NCBI RefSeq assembly: GCF_900113185.1
Contig: NZ_FOZD01000001.1
Span: 1,364,001-1,428,000 of the forward strand
DNA length: 64,000 bases
Source: Agromyces sp. CF514
Lineage (GTDB): Bacteria; Actinomycetota; Actinomycetes; Actinomycetales; Microbacteriaceae
Direction: 5' to 3'
The notes beneath the pieces are model-generated. The model worked only from the letters and a program-made list of their open reading frames with translations. It did not search any database and had not been told where the DNA came from. Below are positions 16,491 to 25,008 of this stretch, in pieces. Position 1 is the stretch's first letter. Each line of letters opens with the position of its first letter. Both the position numbers and the translations under genes were made by a program.

Positions 16491-16898
16491 ATGGGCTCAG
16501 ACGTTCGCACCTCGACGGTTCCGCGCAGCATCACCCGTTGGCTCCTGGCCGGCGGCCTCGTCTTCGCGGGGGTGAGCCACCTGTTCTGGGCGCGCAAGGA
16601 GTTCCGCGCGCAGGTGCCGACATGGGTGCCGATGGACGCCGACGGCGTGGTGGTCGCCTCGGGCGTCGTCGAGGTCGCGCTCGGCAAGGCGCTCGTCGTG
16701 CTGCCGAAGGAGCGTCGCCGCATCGGGTGGATCGTGGCGGCGTTCTTCGTCGCGGTGTTCCCGGGCAACGTCGCGCAGTGGCGCGAGCGGCGCGATGCGT
16801 TCGGGCTCACGACGGATCGTGCGCGTCTCGTGCGCCTGTGGTTCCAGCCGCTGCTCGTGGTGCTGGCGCTCTGGTCGACCACGCCGCCGAAGCGCTGA
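16491..16898 (+). CDS. DoxX-like small membrane protein
   Basis: A 135-residue protein with about four hydrophobic segments, resembling the DoxX family. The first helix carries AGVSHLFWARKEFRAQVPTWVPMD, a family-like pattern, and later segments read VVVASGVVEVALGKALV and GWIVAAFFVAVFPGNVAQW. TAGCGT stands six bases before the ATG with no Shine-Dalgarno, so the message is probably leaderless. DoxX proteins are linked to redox or thiosulfate chemistry in some species, but no direct function can be given here. Confidence 0.75.
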   Translation: MGSDVRTSTVPRSITRWLLAGGLVFAGVSHLFWARKEFRAQVPTWVPMDADGVVVASGVVEVALGKALVVLPKERRRIGWIVAAFFVAVFPGNVAQWRERRDAFGLTTDRARLVRLWFQPLLVVLALWSTTPPKR

Positions 16899-16917
16899 GC
16901 CGCTGCGCGGCCGCCCC

Positions 16918-16968
16918 GACGCGCCGGCGCACCGACGCGCTGCTCGACCGACGCGCCGCCGCGCCGAC
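16918..16968 (+). repeat. 16-bp tandem repeat, three copies
   Basis: Three consecutive 16-base units (16918-16933, 16934-16949, 16950-16965) each begin GACGCGC and end in CC, and a fourth is started by GACTC. They fill the gap between the DoxX-like stop and the end of the small minus-strand frame. The period is not a multiple of three and no coding frame fits. Confidence 0.65.
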
Positions 16969-17073
16969 TCAGCGCGGAGCGCGGATGAGCGCGAGGAGCG
17001 CCGCGACCAGCCCGACGCCTCCGACTAGGGCGATGAGTCCGAGCACTGACCAGATCATGGATTCGATCGTCAT
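16969..17073 (-). CDS. Small single-pass membrane protein (34 residues)
   Basis: A short frame encodes MTIESMIWSVLGL, then a continuous hydrophobic run (IALVGGVGLVAALLALI), then RAPR and a stop. This is a classic N-out or N-in single-helix miniprotein. AAGGG lies seven bases before the ATG at 17073. A DtxR-type iron box lies about 97 bases upstream, so iron regulation is possible. Similar short actinobacterial membrane peptides exist, but I know of no function. An internal ATG five codons in is an alternative start. Confidence 0.5.
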   Translation of the reverse strand: MTIESMIWSVLGLIALVGGVGLVAALLALIRAPR

Positions 17074-17169
17074 GGCGCATCCCTTCGAGGTCGTGTCCTC
17101 CATTGTGGCGCGCGCTGATGCGTCGGTAAAGGCCCCGCCCCGGCAGGTCGCGCGCGTCGCGGCAGGCGG

Positions 17170-17188
17170 ATAGGTGAGGCTCGCCTAA
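17170..17188. promoter_or_regulatory. DtxR/IdeR-type iron box
   Basis: ATAGGTGAGGCTCGCCTAA matches the 19-bp consensus TTAGGTTAGGCTAACCTAA at 15 positions, and the central AGG-CT core and both half-sites are preserved. It sits between the small membrane protein (minus, from 17073) and the DUF1540 gene (plus, from 17294). It therefore predicts iron-dependent repression of one or both. Confidence 0.65.
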
Positions 17189-17293
17189 GAAGAAAACCGC
17201 GGTTGATCTGGGCAAAAGCGGCCCGAATGCGTGGCGGATCCGCGGAGCCCGGGCGTACCATCTCGGTACCCAGCGAGCCACGTGGAGGCCACC

Positions 17294-17599
17294 ATGAGCA
17301 TGACCCTCGATGCACTTCCCGCCGTCGCCGAGTGCTCGGTGAGCGGCTGTTCGTACAACGACCACTCGCACTGCCATGCCGCGGCGGTCACGATCGCCGG
17401 CTCCGTCGGAGATGCCGAGTGCGCGACGTTCATCCCGCTCGGCACGCGGGGCGGGCTCGACAAGGTCATCACGCACGTCGGCGCCTGCCAGCGTTCGGAG
17501 TGCGTGCACAACGACTCGCTCGAGTGCACGGCCGCCGCCGTGCGCATCGGGGCCGGTTCGTCCGACGACGCCGACTGCCTCACCTACGAGACCGCCTGA
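17294..17599 (+). CDS. DUF1540 Cys/His-rich protein
   Basis: A 101-residue protein with two DUF1540-like units. The first spans about residues 12-48 (AECSVSGCSYNDHSHCHAAAVTIAG with ECATF), the second about 64-99 (ACQRSECVHNDSLECTAAAVRIG with DCLTY). Each has the C-x4-C-N/D-x-x-x-C spacing of a small metal-binding domain. GGAGG lies five bases before the ATG at 17294. A DtxR/IdeR-type box 106 bases upstream suggests iron control. Known biology of DUF1540 is sparse; an iron or zinc site is inferred from the cysteines. Confidence 0.8.
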   Translation: MSMTLDALPAVAECSVSGCSYNDHSHCHAAAVTIAGSVGDAECATFIPLGTRGGLDKVITHVGACQRSECVHNDSLECTAAAVRIGAGSSDDADCLTYETA

Positions 17600-17608
17600 C
17601 CCGTCTCG

Positions 17609-18442
17609 TCATCCGTGCGTGCGCAGGAACGCCAGCTGCGCGCGCACGGAGGCCTCCGCCGCCGGCCTGACCGCGGCATCCGTCTCGGCGTAGACCGAGT
17701 CGACGACCTTCGCGACGGTCGATGGATCGGCCGGGTCGGCGCCGAGCGCGGCGAGCACCGTGCGCACCTGGTCGAGGCGTTCGGCGCGGTGGGCGAGATA
17801 CTCGTCGCAGATGTCGCCGAGGTCCTGCAGCACGGGTCCGTGACCGGGCAGCACCGCGACATGGCCGCCGGACGTGCGGCCGATCGCGTGCAGTCGCTGC
17901 AGGGACTCGAGGTAGGGACCGAGTGCGCCGTCGGGGTCGGCGATGATCGTGGTGCCGTGGCCGAGGATCGTGTCGCCCGTGAGCATCGAGCCGTGCGGCG
18001 CGTCGCCCGCGAGCAGGAAGCACGCCGAGTCCGCGGTATGCCCCGGCGTCGCGAGCACGTCGATCACGAGCCCGGCCGCCGTGATGCGCTCCCCGTCGAC
18101 GAGCGGCTCCGCGTCGATGCAGAACGCCGCGTCGATCGCGCGCACCGGAGCACCCGTCAGCTCGGCGAAGCGCACGAGGCCGTCGCGATGATCGGCGTGA
18201 TGGTGGGTGAGCAGCACGAGCTCGATCGGGCCGAACGCGGCGAGTCGCTCGAGGTGCCCCTCGTCGAGCGGTCCGGGGTCGACGACCACGGCGCCCGGCG
18301 CGCCCGGCGCTCGCAGCACGTACGAGTTCGTGCCGTCGAGCGTCATCGGGCCGGGGTTCGGTGCGAGCAGGCGGGTCGCCAGTCGCGAGACGGACGACGG
18401 ATGGATGCCGCGGCGAACGTGGTGGGGCAGCAGGTCGGCCAT
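17609..18442 (-). CDS. MBL-fold metallo-hydrolase
   Basis: A 277-residue metallo-beta-lactamase-fold hydrolase, resembling the glyoxalase II/LACTB2 group. The HxHxDH motif is THHHADH with His80, His82, Asp84 and His85; ATPGHTADS and MLTGDTILGHG give further ligands, and VLPGHGPV is the late motif. A C-terminal helical region (about 215-277) is typical of the LACTB2-like group. TACACT stands six bases before the ATG at 18442 with no Shine-Dalgarno, so it is probably leaderless. It ends nine bases from the convergent DUF1540 gene and is divergent from the NUDIX gene. Confidence 0.88.
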   Translation of the reverse strand: MADLLPHHVRRGIHPSSVSRLATRLLAPNPGPMTLDGTNSYVLRAPGAPGAVVVDPGPLDEGHLERLAAFGPIELVLLTHHHADHRDGLVRFAELTGAPVRAIDAAFCIDAEPLVDGERITAAGLVIDVLATPGHTADSACFLLAGDAPHGSMLTGDTILGHGTTIIADPDGALGPYLESLQRLHAIGRTSGGHVAVLPGHGPVLQDLGDICDEYLAHRAERLDQVRTVLAALGADPADPSTVAKVVDSVYAETDAAVRPAAEASVRAQLAFLRTHG

Positions 18443-18536
18443 GCCCGAAGTGTACGCGCGAGCGGGTCGCTCCCGCCCGAGCGCGCGGCGAGGTCGGACG
18501 GTGCGGAATCCGGCCGACGGTTCTAGGGTGGGGAGC

Positions 18537-19271
18537 ATGTCCGGCGAGCTCGACGCACTGATGGACGATGGGGTCATGGGGTACGCGGCCACGGTCGTGC
18601 TGCTTCGCGACGGCGAGCGCGGGGTCGAGGTGCTGCTGGCCGAGCGCCCGCACCGTGGCAGGTATCCCGGCGCCTGGGTGTTCCCGGGTGGCGCGGTCGA
18701 ACCCGAAGACGTCGCAGACGGCTCGCCAGACGACGAGGGAGCCGCGCGGCGCGCGGCCGTGCGCGAGACGCAGGAGGAGGTCGGGCTGGTGCTCGCCACC
18801 CACGATCTTGTGCCGTTCGCGCACTGGACGCCGCCGCCCGGAGCGCCGTCGCCGCGCCGGACGTGGTTCTTCGCGGCGCGCGTGCCCGAGGGCGACCTCG
18901 TGCTCGCTCCCGACGAGGTCGTGCAGGCCGAGTGGCTGCGCCCCGACGACGTGCTCGAACGCCACGCGCTGGGCGGCATGACGCTGTGGCCGCCGACCTG
19001 GGTGACGGTGCACGGGCTGACCGGCGCGGCATCCGTCGACGAAGCGCTCGCCGAGCTCGCGAGCGGCGAGGTCACGCCCTACGTCTCGCGCTACAGCGAC
19101 GACCGCACGGCCGTGATCTGGCAGGACGACGAGGCGTTCGACTCCGACGCGGAGCGCCCCGACGCGCACGCCGTGCCCGACGAGGGACCCGACGCGCACG
19201 GCACCAGGCACCGCCTCATCATGGACCGCCTGCCGTGGATCTACACGAACACCCTCGGCGCCGGGTTCTGA
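18537..19271 (+). CDS. NUDIX hydrolase
   Basis: A 244-residue NUDIX protein. The Nudix box runs FPGGAVEPED, an inserted acidic loop (VADGSPDDEG), then AARRAAVRETQEEVGL, so it is stretched relative to the standard G-x5-E-x7-REUXEE-x-GU spacing as in the large NUDT19/RNA-decapping-like group. The C-terminal 80 residues carry PWIYTNTLGAGF. TAGGGT stands seven bases before the ATG. The next gene starts four bases after its stop, so the two are probably co-transcribed. Acyl-CoA or nucleoside diphosphate derivatives are possible substrates. Confidence 0.85.
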   Translation: MSGELDALMDDGVMGYAATVVLLRDGERGVEVLLAERPHRGRYPGAWVFPGGAVEPEDVADGSPDDEGAARRAAVRETQEEVGLVLATHDLVPFAHWTPPPGAPSPRRTWFFAARVPEGDLVLAPDEVVQAEWLRPDDVLERHALGGMTLWPPTWVTVHGLTGAASVDEALAELASGEVTPYVSRYSDDRTAVIWQDDEAFDSDAERPDAHAVPDEGPDAHGTRHRLIMDRLPWIYTNTLGAGF

Positions 19272-19275
19272 GCGC

Positions 19276-20709
19276 GTGACCGACGTCACGGTCGTCGGCA
19301 GCGGCCCGAACGGCCTCGTCGCCGCGGTCGTCATGGCGCGCGCCGGCCTCTCGGTGCGCGTGCTCGAGGCGGCGTCGACGCTCGGCGGCGGCGTGCGCAC
19401 GGCCGAGCTCACGCTGCCGGGGTTCCGGCACGACGTGGGGTCCGCCGTGCATCCGGCCGCGCTCGCGTCGCCCGTGTTCCGTCGGCTCGGCCTGCTCGAC
19501 CGCGTCGAGTGGATCGTGCCGGAGGCCTCGTACGCGCACCCGCTCGACGGCGGGCGGGCGGGCATCGCCTGGCGCGACCTCGACCGCACGGTCGACGGCC
19601 TCGGCGCCGACGGGCCGGCGTGGCGGCGGCTCGTCGCGCCGTTGCTCGCCCGCGAGCGCGGCGTCGCGGCATTCACCGGGTCGCAGCTGCTCCGGGTGCC
19701 CCGTGATCCCGTCGCGGCGGCCCTCTTCGGGCTGCGCGCCCTCGAGCAGGGCGTGCCGCAGCTCTGGAACACGCGGTTCTCGGGCGAGACCGCCGAGGCG
19801 CTGTTGACGGGAGTCGTCGCGCACGCCGCTGGGCCGATGCCCTCGCTCGCCTCCGCCGGGGCCGGGCTGCTGCTCGCGATGCACGGCCACGGCGTCGGAT
19901 GGGGGTTCCCCCGCGGCGGGTCGCAGGCCATCGCCGACGCGCTCCTCGCCGAGCTGCGCGAGCGCGGCGCCGAGATCGTCGCGGATGCCGCGGTCGGCAG
20001 CCTCGACGAGGTGCGCGACTCGCGCGTGGTGTTGCTCGACACGACGCCCGAGCTGCTGCTGCGCGAGCACCTGCCCGCCGGTTACGCCAGGGCGCTGCGG
20101 CGGTACCGCTACGGATCGGGCGTGGCCAAGGTGGACTTCGCACTCGCCGGCCCCGTGCCGTGGGCGAACCCGGAGGTGTCGGAATCCGCGACCGTGCACC
20201 TCGGTGGCACGCGCGCCGAGATCGCGGCGGCCGAGAACGCCGTGCACCGCGGCCGGCAGCCCGGGGTCGGCGGTGCGCCGCGGCATCCGTACGTGCTCGT
20301 GACGCAGCCGAGCCTGTTCGACCCGACGCGCGCGCCCGAGGGCCGTCACGCGCTATGGGCGTACACGCACGTGCCTGCCGGGTCGACGTTCGACGCGACC
20401 GAGCTCATCACCGCCGAGGTCGAGCGGTTCGCGCCCGGATTCCGCGACCTGGTGCTCGCCTCGGCGTCGAGCAGCGCGGCCGAGATGGCCGAGCGCAACG
20501 CCAACCACGTCGGCGGCGACATCTCGGCCGGCGCGCTCACGCTCGCGCAGCTCGTGAAGCGGCCCGTGGTGTCGCCCACGCCGTGGCGAACGCCGCTGCC
20601 CGGCGTCTACCTCTGCTCGAGCGCGACCCCGCCCGGGCCCGCCGTGCACGGCATGAACGGGTGGTGGGCGGCCAGGCTCGCCCTGCGCGACCGGTTCGGC
20701 ATCCGCTGA
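19276..20709 (+). CDS. FAD-dependent oxidoreductase of the phytoene desaturase/amine oxidase family
   Basis: A 477-residue flavoprotein. The dinucleotide-binding motif is VVGSGPNGLVAAVVMARAGLSVRVLEAASTLGGGVRT at the N terminus, and the family C-terminal motif is GVYLCSSATPPGPAVHGMNGWWAARLAL. This is the carotenoid desaturase / retinol saturase-like group. No carotenoid biosynthesis gene lies nearby, so the substrate is open. It starts at a GTG four bases after the NUDIX stop, without its own strong ribosome site, so translation may be coupled. Confidence 0.85.
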   Translation: MTDVTVVGSGPNGLVAAVVMARAGLSVRVLEAASTLGGGVRTAELTLPGFRHDVGSAVHPAALASPVFRRLGLLDRVEWIVPEASYAHPLDGGRAGIAWRDLDRTVDGLGADGPAWRRLVAPLLARERGVAAFTGSQLLRVPRDPVAAALFGLRALEQGVPQLWNTRFSGETAEALLTGVVAHAAGPMPSLASAGAGLLLAMHGHGVGWGFPRGGSQAIADALLAELRERGAEIVADAAVGSLDEVRDSRVVLLDTTPELLLREHLPAGYARALRRYRYGSGVAKVDFALAGPVPWANPEVSESATVHLGGTRAEIAAAENAVHRGRQPGVGGAPRHPYVLVTQPSLFDPTRAPEGRHALWAYTHVPAGSTFDATELITAEVERFAPGFRDLVLASASSSAAEMAERNANHVGGDISAGALTLAQLVKRPVVSPTPWRTPLPGVYLCSSATPPGPAVHGMNGWWAARLALRDRFGIR

Positions 20710-20749
20710 CCCGATGCGCCGACCCGACGACCCGATGCGCCGATCCGAC
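20708..20749 (+). repeat. 21-bp tandem repeat, two copies
   Basis: Two direct copies of a 21-base unit starting GACCCGATGCGCCGA differ at one base. The array starts inside the stop codon of the oxidoreductase and reaches to just before the promoter of the next gene. Confidence 0.65.
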
Positions 20750-20782
20750 GCCCGTCGAACGTGCCGGGCGTAGCGTGAGGGC

Positions 20783-22249
20783 GTGGAGCCGTTCGGCTGG
20801 TTCGACGCGCGCGACTACGAGGTCGCGCGCGAGGTGCTGCAGCGCGGGGTCGCCGCGCTCGCGCTCGTCGCGTTCGTCTCGACGCTGAACCAGTTCCGGC
20901 CGCTCCTCGGCGAGCACGGCCTGCTGCCGGTGCCCCGCCTCCTCGCGGTCACGCATGGGCGCCTGCGCGGGCCGAGCGTGTTCCGCTGGGGCTACAGCGA
21001 TCGCCGGCTCGTGGTCGTGGCGGTCGCGGGCGCGGTGCTCGCGGCATCCGTCGTCGTCGGCCTGCCGCAGCTCGGGCCGCCGTGGGTGCCGCTGCTCGTG
21101 TTCCTCGTGCTCTGGGGGCTGTACCTGTCGATCGTGAACGTGGGGCAGACGTTCTACGGCTTCGGCTGGGAGATGCTGCTCTGCGAGGCACTGTTCACGG
21201 TCGCGTTCCTCGGTTCGTCGCAGGTGCCGCCGCCGATCACCATCGTCGTGGCCACGTGGTGGCTCGTGTTCCGGCTCGAGTTCGGGGCGGGCATGATCAA
21301 GATCCGCGGCGGGCGGGAGTGGCGCGACCTCACCGCGCTCATGTACCACCACGAGACGCAGCCGATGCCGGGCCCGCTGAGCCGGCAGGCGCACCTGCTG
21401 CCGCCCTGGTTCCACCGCGGCGAAGTGCTCGGCAACCACTTCGCGCAGCTCGTCGTGCCGTTCCTGCTCTTCGTGCCCTGGATCGGCGGGGCCCCGGTGG
21501 GCGCGATCGCGGCGCTCGTCGTGATCCTCACCCAGCTCTGGCTCATCGTGACCGGCAACTTCGCGTGGCTCAACTGGATCACGGTCGTGCTCGCGGCGTC
21601 GGCGATCCCCGACCGGGTGTGGCACGCCGTGATCCCCGTGATCCCGGCCGACCTCGGCGCGGGCGGGGCGGATGTCGCGGCGAGCCCGCCCTGGTGGATC
21701 GCGGTCGTGCTCGCGGCATCCGCCCTGCTGCTCGCGCTCAGCTGGTGGCCGCTGCGCAACCTCGTGTCGCGCCACCAGCTCATGAACGCGAGCTTCAACC
21801 GGTGGATGCTCGTGAACGCCTACGGCGCGTTCGGCACCGTCACGAAGCGCCGCATCGAGATCGTGGTCGAGGGCACGGAGTCGACCGCGGCCGACGCCCC
21901 TGACGACGCTTGGCACGAGTACGCGTTCAAGGGCAAGCCCGGCGACGTGCGCGCCGTGCCGCGCCAGTGGGCGCCGTATCACCTGCGACTCGACTGGCTG
22001 ATGTGGTTCCTGCCCCTCGGGCGCATGTGGGAGCCGTGGTTCGAGGTGTTCCTGCTGCGCCTGCTCGAGGCGGATGCCGCGACGCTGCGCCTGCTCGCGC
22101 ACGACCCGTTCGACGGGCGGCCGCCGACGCTCGTGCGCGTACGGGCCTACCGCTACCGGTTCGCGACCCGCGCGGAGTTCCGCGAACGGCGGGTGCGGTG
22201 GATCCGCACGCTCGAGGGCGAGGTCATGCCTCCGACGGGGTTGCGCTGA
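20783..22249 (+). CDS. Lipase maturation factor family protein
   Basis: A 488-residue membrane protein matching the lipase maturation factor (LMF) family. It has an N-terminal FGWFDARDYEVAREVLQRG segment, about five or six hydrophobic helices, a signature WWLVFRLEFGAGMIKIRGGREWRDLTAL, then YHHETQPMPGPLS and a C-terminal soluble domain with EYAFKGKPGDV and PYHLRLDWLMWF. In vertebrates LMF1 matures lipases in the ER; bacterial members are uncharacterised. The GTG start at 20783 follows TAGCGT by six bases, indicating leaderless transcription. Its 3' end overlaps the convergent exporter gene by 26 bases. Confidence 0.88.
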   Translation: MEPFGWFDARDYEVAREVLQRGVAALALVAFVSTLNQFRPLLGEHGLLPVPRLLAVTHGRLRGPSVFRWGYSDRRLVVVAVAGAVLAASVVVGLPQLGPPWVPLLVFLVLWGLYLSIVNVGQTFYGFGWEMLLCEALFTVAFLGSSQVPPPITIVVATWWLVFRLEFGAGMIKIRGGREWRDLTALMYHHETQPMPGPLSRQAHLLPPWFHRGEVLGNHFAQLVVPFLLFVPWIGGAPVGAIAALVVILTQLWLIVTGNFAWLNWITVVLAASAIPDRVWHAVIPVIPADLGAGGADVAASPPWWIAVVLAASALLLALSWWPLRNLVSRHQLMNASFNRWMLVNAYGAFGTVTKRRIEIVVEGTESTAADAPDDAWHEYAFKGKPGDVRAVPRQWAPYHLRLDWLMWFLPLGRMWEPWFEVFLLRLLEADAATLRLLAHDPFDGRPPTLVRVRAYRYRFATRAEFRERRVRWIRTLEGEVMPPTGLR

Positions 22250-23675
22250 CCGCTTCGGGTCGGTGCTCGATGTCGTCGACGTGCGCCTTCGGCATCGCGA
22301 GGCCGCCCGCGATCGTGGCGACCGCGGCGATGAGCACGGCCACGAAGACGGCGGTCGAGGCGCCGTGGATCGCGACGGGCGAGTGCTCGCCGAGTCCGGA
22401 GCGGGCGATCACGCCGTTGGCCACGGCGCCGAACACCGCGACGCCGACCGCGCTGCCCATCGAGCGCAGGAACATGTTGGCGCCCGTGACGACCCCGCGC
22501 TCGGTCCACGGCACCGACGACTGGGCGGCGATCAGGGTGGGCGAGGCGACGAGGCCCAGACCGAGGCCGACGATGAAGCAGGCGATCGCGGTGGTCCAGA
22601 CGTTCGGCGTGAGCGACGCGGCCACGAGCGCGGCGGAGCCGAGCACGGCGACGGCGAGGCCGATGAGCGCGGTCGCGCGGAACCCGATGCGCAGGAACAG
22701 GCGACCCGCGTTCGACGCCGCGATCGGCCAGCCGAGCGTGAGCGCGGCGACGGCGAGGCCCGACACGAGCGGCGACGCGCCGGCGGTGGACTCGAGGAAG
22801 GTCGGCACGTACGACGTCAGCCCGATGAGCACGGCACCGACGCCGAGCGAGATGAGCGAGGTCGTGACGATGAGCCGACGCGAGAACACCCAGAGCGGGA
22901 GCACGGGTTCGGCGGCCCGGCGCTCGATCAGCACGAACACGACGAGCAGCAGCGCCCCGACGGCGAAGGCGCCGATCGACTGCCAGGAGAGCCACGCCCA
23001 CGCCTGGCCGCCTTCGAGCACGGCCAGGATCAGGAGCGTCGACGCGACCGTCAGCACGCTCGCGCCCGCGAAGTCGATGCGGTGCTTCTCGCGGCCGACC
23101 GACTCGTGGTACGAGCGGATGAGCATCCACGCGGCGAGCAGGCACAGCGGGATGTTCACGAAGAAGATCCAGCGCCACGAGGCGAACTCGGCGAACAGGC
23201 CGCCGAGCGTCGGGCCGACGACCGACGATGCGGCCCAGACGCTCGCGATGTAGCCCTGCACCTTGGCGCGCTCGCGCACGGTGTAGATGTCGCCCGTGAT
23301 GGTGATCGAAACGGGCAGCACCGCGCCCGCGCCGAGTCCCTGCACGGCGCGGAAGACGATGAGCGAGGTCATGTCCCAGGCGAAGCCGCAGAGGATCGAG
23401 CCGACGAGGAAGAGCCCGATGCCGACGAGCATGATCGGCTTGCGGCCGATGGTGTCGGCGAGCTTGGAGTACACCGGCACCGAGACCGCCTGCGCCAGCA
23501 GGTAGATCGAGAACAGCCAGGGGAACTGGGCGAACCCGCCGAGGTCGGCGACGATCGAGGGGACGGCGGTCGCCAGGATCGTCGAGTCGATCGCGATGAG
23601 GCCGGTGGCCAGCATCACGGCGATGAGCACCGGACCCCGCTCGGATCGGAATCCGACCGCACTCGTCTCGGCCAT
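22224..23675 (-). CDS. EmrB/QacA-type MFS exporter
   Basis: A 483-residue MFS protein with about 14 hydrophobic segments. It opens LIAVMLATGLIAIDSTILATAVPSIVADLGG, the DHA2 family signature, and has the motif A-like KLADTIGRKPIM and the antiporter motif C-like GAGAVLPVSITITGDIYTVRERAKVQGYI. It probably exports drugs or other hydrophobic compounds with protons. GAGGAGG lies just before the ATG at 23675. A recognisable promoter lies 115-143 bases upstream. Its last 26 bases overlap the end of the LMF gene on the other strand. Confidence 0.88.
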   Translation of the reverse strand: MAETSAVGFRSERGPVLIAVMLATGLIAIDSTILATAVPSIVADLGGFAQFPWLFSIYLLAQAVSVPVYSKLADTIGRKPIMLVGIGLFLVGSILCGFAWDMTSLIVFRAVQGLGAGAVLPVSITITGDIYTVRERAKVQGYIASVWAASSVVGPTLGGLFAEFASWRWIFFVNIPLCLLAAWMLIRSYHESVGREKHRIDFAGASVLTVASTLLILAVLEGGQAWAWLSWQSIGAFAVGALLLVVFVLIERRAAEPVLPLWVFSRRLIVTTSLISLGVGAVLIGLTSYVPTFLESTAGASPLVSGLAVAALTLGWPIAASNAGRLFLRIGFRATALIGLAVAVLGSAALVAASLTPNVWTTAIACFIVGLGLGLVASPTLIAAQSSVPWTERGVVTGANMFLRSMGSAVGVAVFGAVANGVIARSGLGEHSPVAIHGASTAVFVAVLIAAVATIAGGLAMPKAHVDDIEHRPEAVSATPSEA

Positions 23676-23789
23676 GCTCCTCCTCGCCGCGAGCGCACGG
23701 TGCCGCCCACTCCAAGGACAAGCGCCGCGGTACCCGATTCATTCCCGGTGCGCGTCGTGCTCCGCAGCTCGGTGCCGTCGCGCGGCCGG

Positions 23790-23818
23790 ATGATACCAGC
23801 AATCTGCTAACCAAGTAA
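23790..23818 (-). promoter_or_regulatory. Promoter of the EmrB-type exporter with a nearby dyad
   Basis: On the minus strand TTACTT (23813-23818) and TATCAT (23790-23795) are separated by 17 bases. The spacer and the adjoining AT-rich segment hold an imperfect dyad GCTAAC-caa-GTAAGC, a possible repressor site. No MarR or TetR gene is adjacent, so the controlling protein is unknown. The predicted leader is over 100 bases long. Confidence 0.55.
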
Positions 23819-23880
23819 GCAAAGCTGCTTTCGGCGCGGCACCCTGTCGCCGGGGCGCGTCAGCGCGTAGCGTCGCATCC

Positions 23881-25008
23881 ATGTGGAGACGAGCACGACC
23901 GCGACCGCGACCTGTCCCGCCGGCGGCCGAGATCACGACGGATGCCACGGTGAACGCGCCCGAGGTGAAGATCAGGTCGTTCCGGATCGGGTTCGTCGGC
24001 GCGCTCGGCGTGCTGCTCGCGCTCGTGCTCGGCGGCATCGTCGCCCAGCTCGGCACCGTGATCCTCTACGTCGCCCTCGCGCTGTTCCTCGCACTCGGCC
24101 TCGACCCCATCGTCAGCTGGCTGCAGCGCCGCGGGCTGGCGCGATGGGGTGCCATCCTGATCGTCTTCGTCGGAGTCATCGGCATCTTCGTCGGCCTCAT
24201 CGCGACCATCGTGCCGATCGTGGTCGAGCAGACCACGAACCTCGTCCAGAACTGGGACGACATCGTGGCGAACTTCAAGGGCAGCGACTTCGTGGCCTGG
24301 CTGAACGCCATCACCGGCAGCGGTGACGCCATCAAGGACGCCATCGCCTCGGCCGGCGACTGGATCGCCGACCCCGCGAACCTCGGCGCGCTCGGCGGTG
24401 GGATCCTCGCGGTCGGCGCGGGCATCGCCGGCGGGTTCACGGGCGCGACCATCGTGCTCATCCTCACGCTGTACTTCCTCGCCTCGCTCGACTCGATGAA
24501 GCGCTACTCGGTGAAGTTCGTGCCCGCGAGCTCGCGTGGCAGCTTCACCGACGTGACGGACGAGATCACCGGGTCGGTCGGCCGCTACGTGATCGGACAG
24601 TTCTCGCTCGGCGCGGTCAACGGCGTGCTCAGCCTCATCTACCTGACGATCATCGGCGCGCCCGTGCCGATCCTGCTGGCCTTCATCGCCTTCCTGCTCT
24701 CGCTCGTGCCGCTCGTCGGCACGCTCACGGGCGCGATCATCATCTCGCTCGTGTGCTTCGCCGCGTCGCCCGCGACGGCGCTCGCCGCGATCATCTACTA
24801 CCTGATCTACATGCAGGTCGAGGCCTACGTGCTGAGCCCGCGCATCATGAACCGCGCGGTCGCGGTGCCCGGCGCGCTCGTCGTCATCGCGGCCGTCGCC
24901 GGCGGAACGCTCGGCGGCGTGCTCGGCGCGCTCGTCGCGATCCCGGTCGCCGCATCGCTCATCATCATCGTCGAGAAGGTCATCTTCCCGAGGCAGGATG
25001 CCCACTGA
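23881..25008 (+). CDS. AI-2E family transporter
   Basis: A 375-residue membrane protein of the AI-2E/PerM family. A basic N terminus is followed by about seven hydrophobic segments and a periplasmic-like loop (VPIVVEQTTNLVQNWDDIVANFKG). The C-terminal block PILLAFIAFLLSLVPLVGTLTGAIIISL, EAYVLSPRIMNRAVAVPGALVVIAAVAGGTLGGVLGALVAIPVAA is diagnostic. Family members include TqsA and Na+/H+ antiporters. TAGCGT lies seven bases before the ATG, so it is probably leaderless. It overlaps the SulP gene by 11 bases. Confidence 0.88.
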   Translation: MWRRARPRPRPVPPAAEITTDATVNAPEVKIRSFRIGFVGALGVLLALVLGGIVAQLGTVILYVALALFLALGLDPIVSWLQRRGLARWGAILIVFVGVIGIFVGLIATIVPIVVEQTTNLVQNWDDIVANFKGSDFVAWLNAITGSGDAIKDAIASAGDWIADPANLGALGGGILAVGAGIAGGFTGATIVLILTLYFLASLDSMKRYSVKFVPASSRGSFTDVTDEITGSVGRYVIGQFSLGAVNGVLSLIYLTIIGAPVPILLAFIAFLLSLVPLVGTLTGAIIISLVCFAASPATALAAIIYYLIYMQVEAYVLSPRIMNRAVAVPGALVVIAAVAGGTLGGVLGALVAIPVAASLIIIVEKVIFPRQDAH

